Of a stretch of 64,000 nucleotides of DNA, positions 60,680 to 64,000 are shown piece after piece. The notes beneath the pieces were generated by a model. It searched no databases. It was not told where the DNA came from and was given only the letters and a program-made list of their open reading frames with translations. This stretch comes from Agromyces sp. SYSU T00194. GTDB taxonomy: Bacteria; Actinomycetota; Actinomycetes; Actinomycetales; Microbacteriaceae. The translations under genes were made by a program, and so were the position numbers. The stretch covers positions 682,001 through 746,000 of the forward strand of contig NZ_JBEPJZ010000001.1 in assembly GCF_040496035.1 (NCBI RefSeq), read 5' to 3'. Positions within the stretch are counted from its first letter, which is position 1; the number at the start of each line of letters is the position of its first letter.

Positions 60680-61314
60680 GCGTCGGCCTCGTCGTTGACG
60701 AGCGCCACGACGTCGGCGGCCAGGAGGGCCGTGTAGAGCGCGTGGACCGGCGCGAGCACGAGCACCAGCACCCCCGCGCTGGCCACGACCGCGAACGCGG
60801 CCAGTACGCCGACGGCGAGCACGCAGAGCGCCGCCGACGGCCGGACGAGCGCGATCACGGCCCCGCCGCGCAGCGCGGAGAGCCCGCGTCGCTCCCGCAG
60901 GCCGCCGTACGCGGCTGCGAGCGGGAGGACGAGTCCGGCGATCGCCCCGAGCACGGCCGCGAACACCTGCCCGGCGGCGCCGCCCGCGACGGCGACGCCG
61001 AACATCGTCGCGCCGACGATGGTGGCGACCGCCACCCAGACGGGGTCGATGCGACGGAGCATCCGCACCCGCAGCGGCTCGCCGCGGGCCATCGAGCCGG
61101 CCACGGACGACATCGCGGAGGCGCCGACCGCGGCGAGGGCCACGGTCGCGGGCACCAGCGCGGTGGCACCGGTCGCGACGGCCACGACCAGCGGGACCCA
61201 GGCGGCCGCGACGATCGCGGCCGCGAGGCAGGCTGCGGGCAGCTCCGACCAGGTGAGCACGGCGGCCCGGCGCAGTGCCCCGCCGAGGCGGACCTCGTGC
61301 GTCGCGGCGGTCAC
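60676..61314 (-). CDS. YesL/DUF624-like membrane protein
   Basis: 212 aa with about six membrane helices. GTG start overlapping the stop of the permease gene (GTGA). The hydrophobic pattern, size and position after two CUT1 permeases fit DUF624/YesL proteins, which accompany sugar ABC transporters of Gram-positive bacteria and have no settled function. The sequence itself is too Ala/Val-rich for a firm motif call. Confidence 0.6.
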   Translation of the reverse strand: MTAATHEVRLGGALRRAAVLTWSELPAACLAAAIVAAAWVPLVVAVATGATALVPATVALAAVGASAMSSVAGSMARGEPLRVRMLRRIDPVWVAVATIVGATMFGVAVAGGAAGQVFAAVLGAIAGLVLPLAAAYGGLRERRGLSALRGGAVIALVRPSAALCVLAVGVLAAFAVVASAGVLVLVLAPVHALYTALLAADVVALVNDEADA

Positions 61315-62165
61315 AGCTTCAGTCCGCTCGACGCGATCGACTGCACGATCCATCGCTGCGCGACGATGAAGACGATCAGGACGGGCACGACCGCGAGCGC
61401 GATGCCGGCGGCGATCATGCCGAGCGAGCCCGTCGAGAACCTTCCGGCGAGCAGCACGAGCCCCACCGGGAGCGTCTGCAGCTCGGTGTCGCGGATCATC
61501 ACGAGCGGCAGCAGCAGGTCGTTCCACCAGTACGTGAAGCAGATGATCGCGAGCGTCGCCAGCGCTGGTCCCGACAGCGGCAGGATGACCTGGAAGAACG
61601 TGCGCGCATGCCCGGCGCCGTCGATGCGCGCCGCCTCCTCGAGCTCGCGCGGCAGGCTCAGGAAGTGCTGGCGGAGCAGGAAGATGCCGAAGGCGCTGAA
61701 CACGCCGGGAAGGATGAGCGCCCACAGGGTGTTCGTCAGGCCGATCTTCGAGAGCACGAGGAACAGCGGCACGATCGTCACCTGCACCGGGATCATGAGC
61801 GATCCGATGACGAGCGCGAAGGCGAACCCCTTGCCGCGGAACTCCATGCGTGCGAACGCGTAGGCCGCGGTCGAGCAGGTGAGCAGCTGCGCCGCCGTGA
61901 TCGAGGTGGCCACGATGAGCGAGTTGATGATGAACCGCAGGTAGGGCACCTGCTGGAATACCTTCGCGAAGTTCTCGAGGGTGGGATCGGACGGGAAGGG
62001 CGACGGCGGCAGCTCGTACAGCTCGGCGTCGGTGGGCGAGATCGCGCCGCGGAAGATCCAGAGGAACGGGGCGATGATCGCGAGGGCGGCGACGCCGAGC
62101 ACCGCGAACGCGAGGATGCGCTGGGCGAGGTCGGCGACGGGGCGGGGGCGGATGACGGTGCTCAT
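61311..62165 (-). CDS. Sugar ABC transporter permease, CUT1 MalG-like
   Basis: 284 aa with six membrane helices. The EAA loop EEAARIDGAGHARTFFQVILP (about 185-205) is the CUT1 consensus for ATPase docking. Near the start, LWIFRGAISP is the usual MalG-type segment, and the protein ends WIVQSIASSGLKL, close to the typical VxGLTAGAVKG end. ATGA overlap with the MalF-like gene. No ATPase gene is in the window; CUT1 systems often share an MsiK-type ATPase encoded elsewhere. Confidence 0.92.
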   Translation of the reverse strand: MSTVIRPRPVADLAQRILAFAVLGVAALAIIAPFLWIFRGAISPTDAELYELPPSPFPSDPTLENFAKVFQQVPYLRFIINSLIVATSITAAQLLTCSTAAYAFARMEFRGKGFAFALVIGSLMIPVQVTIVPLFLVLSKIGLTNTLWALILPGVFSAFGIFLLRQHFLSLPRELEEAARIDGAGHARTFFQVILPLSGPALATLAIICFTYWWNDLLLPLVMIRDTELQTLPVGLVLLAGRFSTGSLGMIAAGIALAVVPVLIVFIVAQRWIVQSIASSGLKL

Positions 62166-63127
62166 TCGTAGTACGTCCATCGGCGGGAGATGCGGAACTG
62201 GAGCCCCGTCAGCACGACGAGGATGACGAGCAGCGTGATGCCGACCGTGGAGGCGTAGCCGAGGTCGAAGCTGCCGAAGGCGAGGTCGTAGATGTACTGC
62301 ACGATCGTGCGGCTCGCATCGCCCGGGCCGCCGCCGGTGAGCACCTCGGGCTCGGCGAACAGCTGGAACGCGTTGATCGTGTTGATCACGACGAGGAAGA
62401 ACACCGTGGGCGAGAGCAGCGGCAGCGTGACCCGGAAGAAGCGCTGCCAGGCGTTCGCGCCGTCGACGATCGCCGCCTCGCGGATCTCGTTCGGGATCGA
62501 CTGCAGCCCGGCGATGTAGACGAGGATCGAGAACCCGAGCGTCTTCCACGACGACACGATGATGATCGACACCGGCGCCCAGGTGCTGGAGCCGAGCCAG
62601 TCGATGCGATCGATGCCGAGTTCGCCGAGCCAGTAGTTGACCAGCCCGAGGTCCTTGTTGAGCAGGAAGCGCCAGATCAGGGCGACCGCCGTCGAGGAGA
62701 CCACGAACGGGAACAGGAACGACAGCCGGAAGAACCCGCGCAGCCAGCGCGGCATCCGCATCTCCAGCAGCACCGCGAGCAGCAGGCCGATGACGACGTT
62801 GGCGGCGAGGATGGCGACGGCCATGTAGGTCGTCGATCCGTAGACGGCGAGGAGCCGCTCGTCGCTCGCGAGGCGCTGGAAGTTGTCGAGGCCGACGAAC
62901 CGGCCGTCGCTCAGGAGGTTCCAGTCGTAGAAGCTCAGCCCGACCACGCCCAGGGCGGGAGCGAGCACGAACAGCAGGAAGGCGAGCAGGGACGGGGTGA
63001 GGAAGGCCAGTGCGGCCCATCCCTGCCCGCTGCGGCGCCTGCGGGGGCGGGGCGGTGTCTCCGACGATGCGGGGGCGGGAGCCGTGTCGGTCCCACCCCC
63101 CACCCGGATGAGGGTGTCGGTCGTCAT
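62162..63127 (-). CDS. Sugar ABC transporter permease, CUT1 MalF-like
   Basis: 321 aa. A proline-rich N-terminus of about 30 residues leads to the first helix (WAALAFLTPSLLAFLLFVL), LSFYDWNLLSDGRFVGLDNF (typical of MalF-type proteins), then five more helices with the EAA loop EIREAAIVDGANAWQRFFRVTLP (about 214-236). It starts 1 bp after the stop of the binding-protein gene. Confidence 0.92.
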   Translation of the reverse strand: MTTDTLIRVGGGTDTAPAPASSETPPRPRRRRSGQGWAALAFLTPSLLAFLLFVLAPALGVVGLSFYDWNLLSDGRFVGLDNFQRLASDERLLAVYGSTTYMAVAILAANVVIGLLLAVLLEMRMPRWLRGFFRLSFLFPFVVSSTAVALIWRFLLNKDLGLVNYWLGELGIDRIDWLGSSTWAPVSIIIVSSWKTLGFSILVYIAGLQSIPNEIREAAIVDGANAWQRFFRVTLPLLSPTVFFLVVINTINAFQLFAEPEVLTGGGPGDASRTIVQYIYDLAFGSFDLGYASTVGITLLVILVVLTGLQFRISRRWTYYE

Positions 63128-63128
63128 C

Positions 63129-64000
63129 TCACTCGCACGTCACGATGGGCTCGAGCTCGCCCTGCATGGTGGCGAGACCCTCGTCGACGGTGACGTCGCC
63201 GGCGAAGATCAGCTGCAGGCTGCGCAGCACGGTCGACTCGAACTCGCTGTACTTCGCGGGTGCGGGGTACGGCACGAGCGCGTCGTGGTCGTCGATGCTC
63301 GAGTAGAACAGGTCGGTGTTCGCCGGCGGGACCCCGCCTTCGCCCATCTGCGCAGCGATGGACCGGCGCGACGGGATCTGGTTGCCGGGTTCCTCGGCCG
63401 TGCCGACGTAGAGCTCCTGCATCATGTCGCTGATCGTGAACTTCTGGAACTCCCACGCGAGGTCGGGGTTCTCCGACGAGCTCAGGATCGGATACGTGGC
63501 GCCGCCCACGACCGTGCGGTAGGTGTCGCCGGTCGGATAGAGCTGGATGTCCGCGGCGGTGAAGCCGGCGGGTCCGAACGAGCCGTTGGGCCAGCGGCCC
63601 GCGCCGAACATGGCGACCGTGCCGTTCTGGAACCTGGTGAACACGTCGCTCATCGGCATCGGGGCGGGAGCGATCCCGTCCTCGATGAGGTCGTTCAGGA
63701 ACGTGACCGCCGTGGTCACCTCCGGGGTGTCGACGGTCACCTCGCAGACGTCGTCGGAGGTGAGGTTGCCGCCCGAGTTCGCGACCCACGGCATGATGCC
63801 GGGGAAGATCTCGTTGCTCGCCCAGGTGAAGCCGTACCGGTCGTTCGCCCCGTCGCCGTCGGTGTCCGCGCTCAGTGCGGCGGCGGTCTCCCGGAACTCG
63901 TCCCACGTCCAGTCGGCGGACGGCGGCTGGATGCCGGCCTCGGCGAAGACGTCGGTGTTGTACCAGACCACCATGTCGTTCCACGACTGCGGGATGCCGA
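63129..64000 (-). CDS. Sugar ABC transporter substrate-binding protein, CUT1 (5' end cut by window)
   Basis: About 290 C-terminal residues of a family-1 (MalE-like) extracellular binding protein; signal peptide and lipobox lie beyond base 64000. Features: YNTDVFAEAGIQPPSADWTWDEF near the hinge, GFTWASNEIFPGIMPWVANSGG, FQNGTVAMFGAGRW, and a final helical lobe with EEPGNQIPSRRS. The sugar cannot be assigned. It is probably the first gene of the operon running to the glycoside-hydrolase-like gene. Confidence 0.9.
   Translation of the reverse strand, partial: GIPQSWNDMVVWYNTDVFAEAGIQPPSADWTWDEFRETAAALSADTDGDGANDRYGFTWASNEIFPGIMPWVANSGGNLTSDDVCEVTVDTPEVTTAVTFLNDLIEDGIAPAPMPMSDVFTRFQNGTVAMFGAGRWPNGSFGPAGFTAADIQLYPTGDTYRTVVGGATYPILSSSENPDLAWEFQKFTISDMMQELYVGTAEEPGNQIPSRRSIAAQMGEGGVPPANTDLFYSSIDDHDALVPYPAPAKYSEFESTVLRSLQLIFAGDVTVDEGLATMQGELEPIVTCE

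Overview
The window looks like a chromosomal stretch from a very GC-rich actinobacterium, most likely a member of Microbacteriaceae (Agromyces/Microbacterium-like). The evidence is codon use dominated by G/C third positions, many GTG starts, TANNNT -10 boxes with few recognisable -35 boxes, F420/flavin luciferase-like oxidoreductases, a mycoredoxin, an Mrp antiporter with fused A and B subunits, and the constantly recurring word GGATGCC/GGCATCC. The family assignment is inference. I saw no rRNA, tRNA or CRISPR array and no insertion sequence with a transposase.

Layout. 1-5034 (minus): a complete dipeptide/nickel-type ABC importer (two ATPases, two permeases, a lipoprotein binding protein cut by the window edge). 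5473-13451: an NhaC antiporter, a PfkB sugar kinase, a cysteine-synthase-fold enzyme, an FUSC-type exporter, a DUF4190-type membrane protein, a DUF2332 protein and a TspO-like protein. 13552-19492: a P-type ATPase lacking the usual Ca2+ ligands, a small zinc-ribbon protein, a polytopic sulfite-oxidase-like molybdoprotein with an internal twin-arginine motif, and an aminoglycoside-phosphotransferase-fold kinase. 19543-20927: two 58-bp palindromic repeats, then an orphan contractile-tail sheath gene. 20953-25212: an agmatine deiminase, amidase and unknown-gene cluster, divergent from a TetR regulator with a palindromic operator in between.

25329-35595: two tandem secreted paralogues, a 1195-residue TM0106-type nuclease/helicase, a mycoredoxin, two luciferase-like oxidoreductases, a BBE-type FAD oxidoreductase and a small lipoprotein. 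35786-39760: a hexapeptide-repeat protein and, divergently, an ECF importer (fused double ATPase, EcfT, S component) whose promoter overlaps a DtxR/IdeR-like iron box. 39849-42574: an FKBP lipoprotein, a methyltransferase and a sulfurtransferase. 42742-49243: the mrpA(B)CDEFG Na+/H+ antiporter operon, with ATGA-type overlaps throughout.

49365-58002: a DUF1254/DUF1214 protein, a RecQ-like helicase with a C-terminal phosphoribosyltransferase-like domain, a small membrane protein, a third luciferase-like oxidoreductase, an internally deleted GNAT acetyltransferase remnant between two dispersed repeats, a secreted SGNH hydrolase with a TETTPPP linker, and a DEAD-box RNA helicase with a long Arg/Asp-rich N-terminus. 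58364-64000 (minus): a CUT1 sugar ABC operon (binding protein cut by the window edge, two permeases, a YesL-like membrane protein, a glycoside-hydrolase-like protein).

The most unusual non-coding content is a dispersed family of about 140-bp elements with near-identical inverted ends (34925, 54024, 54332), the paired 58-bp palindromes at 19543 and 19616, three tandem duplications that include a gene's stop codon, and the iron box in front of the ECF transporter.
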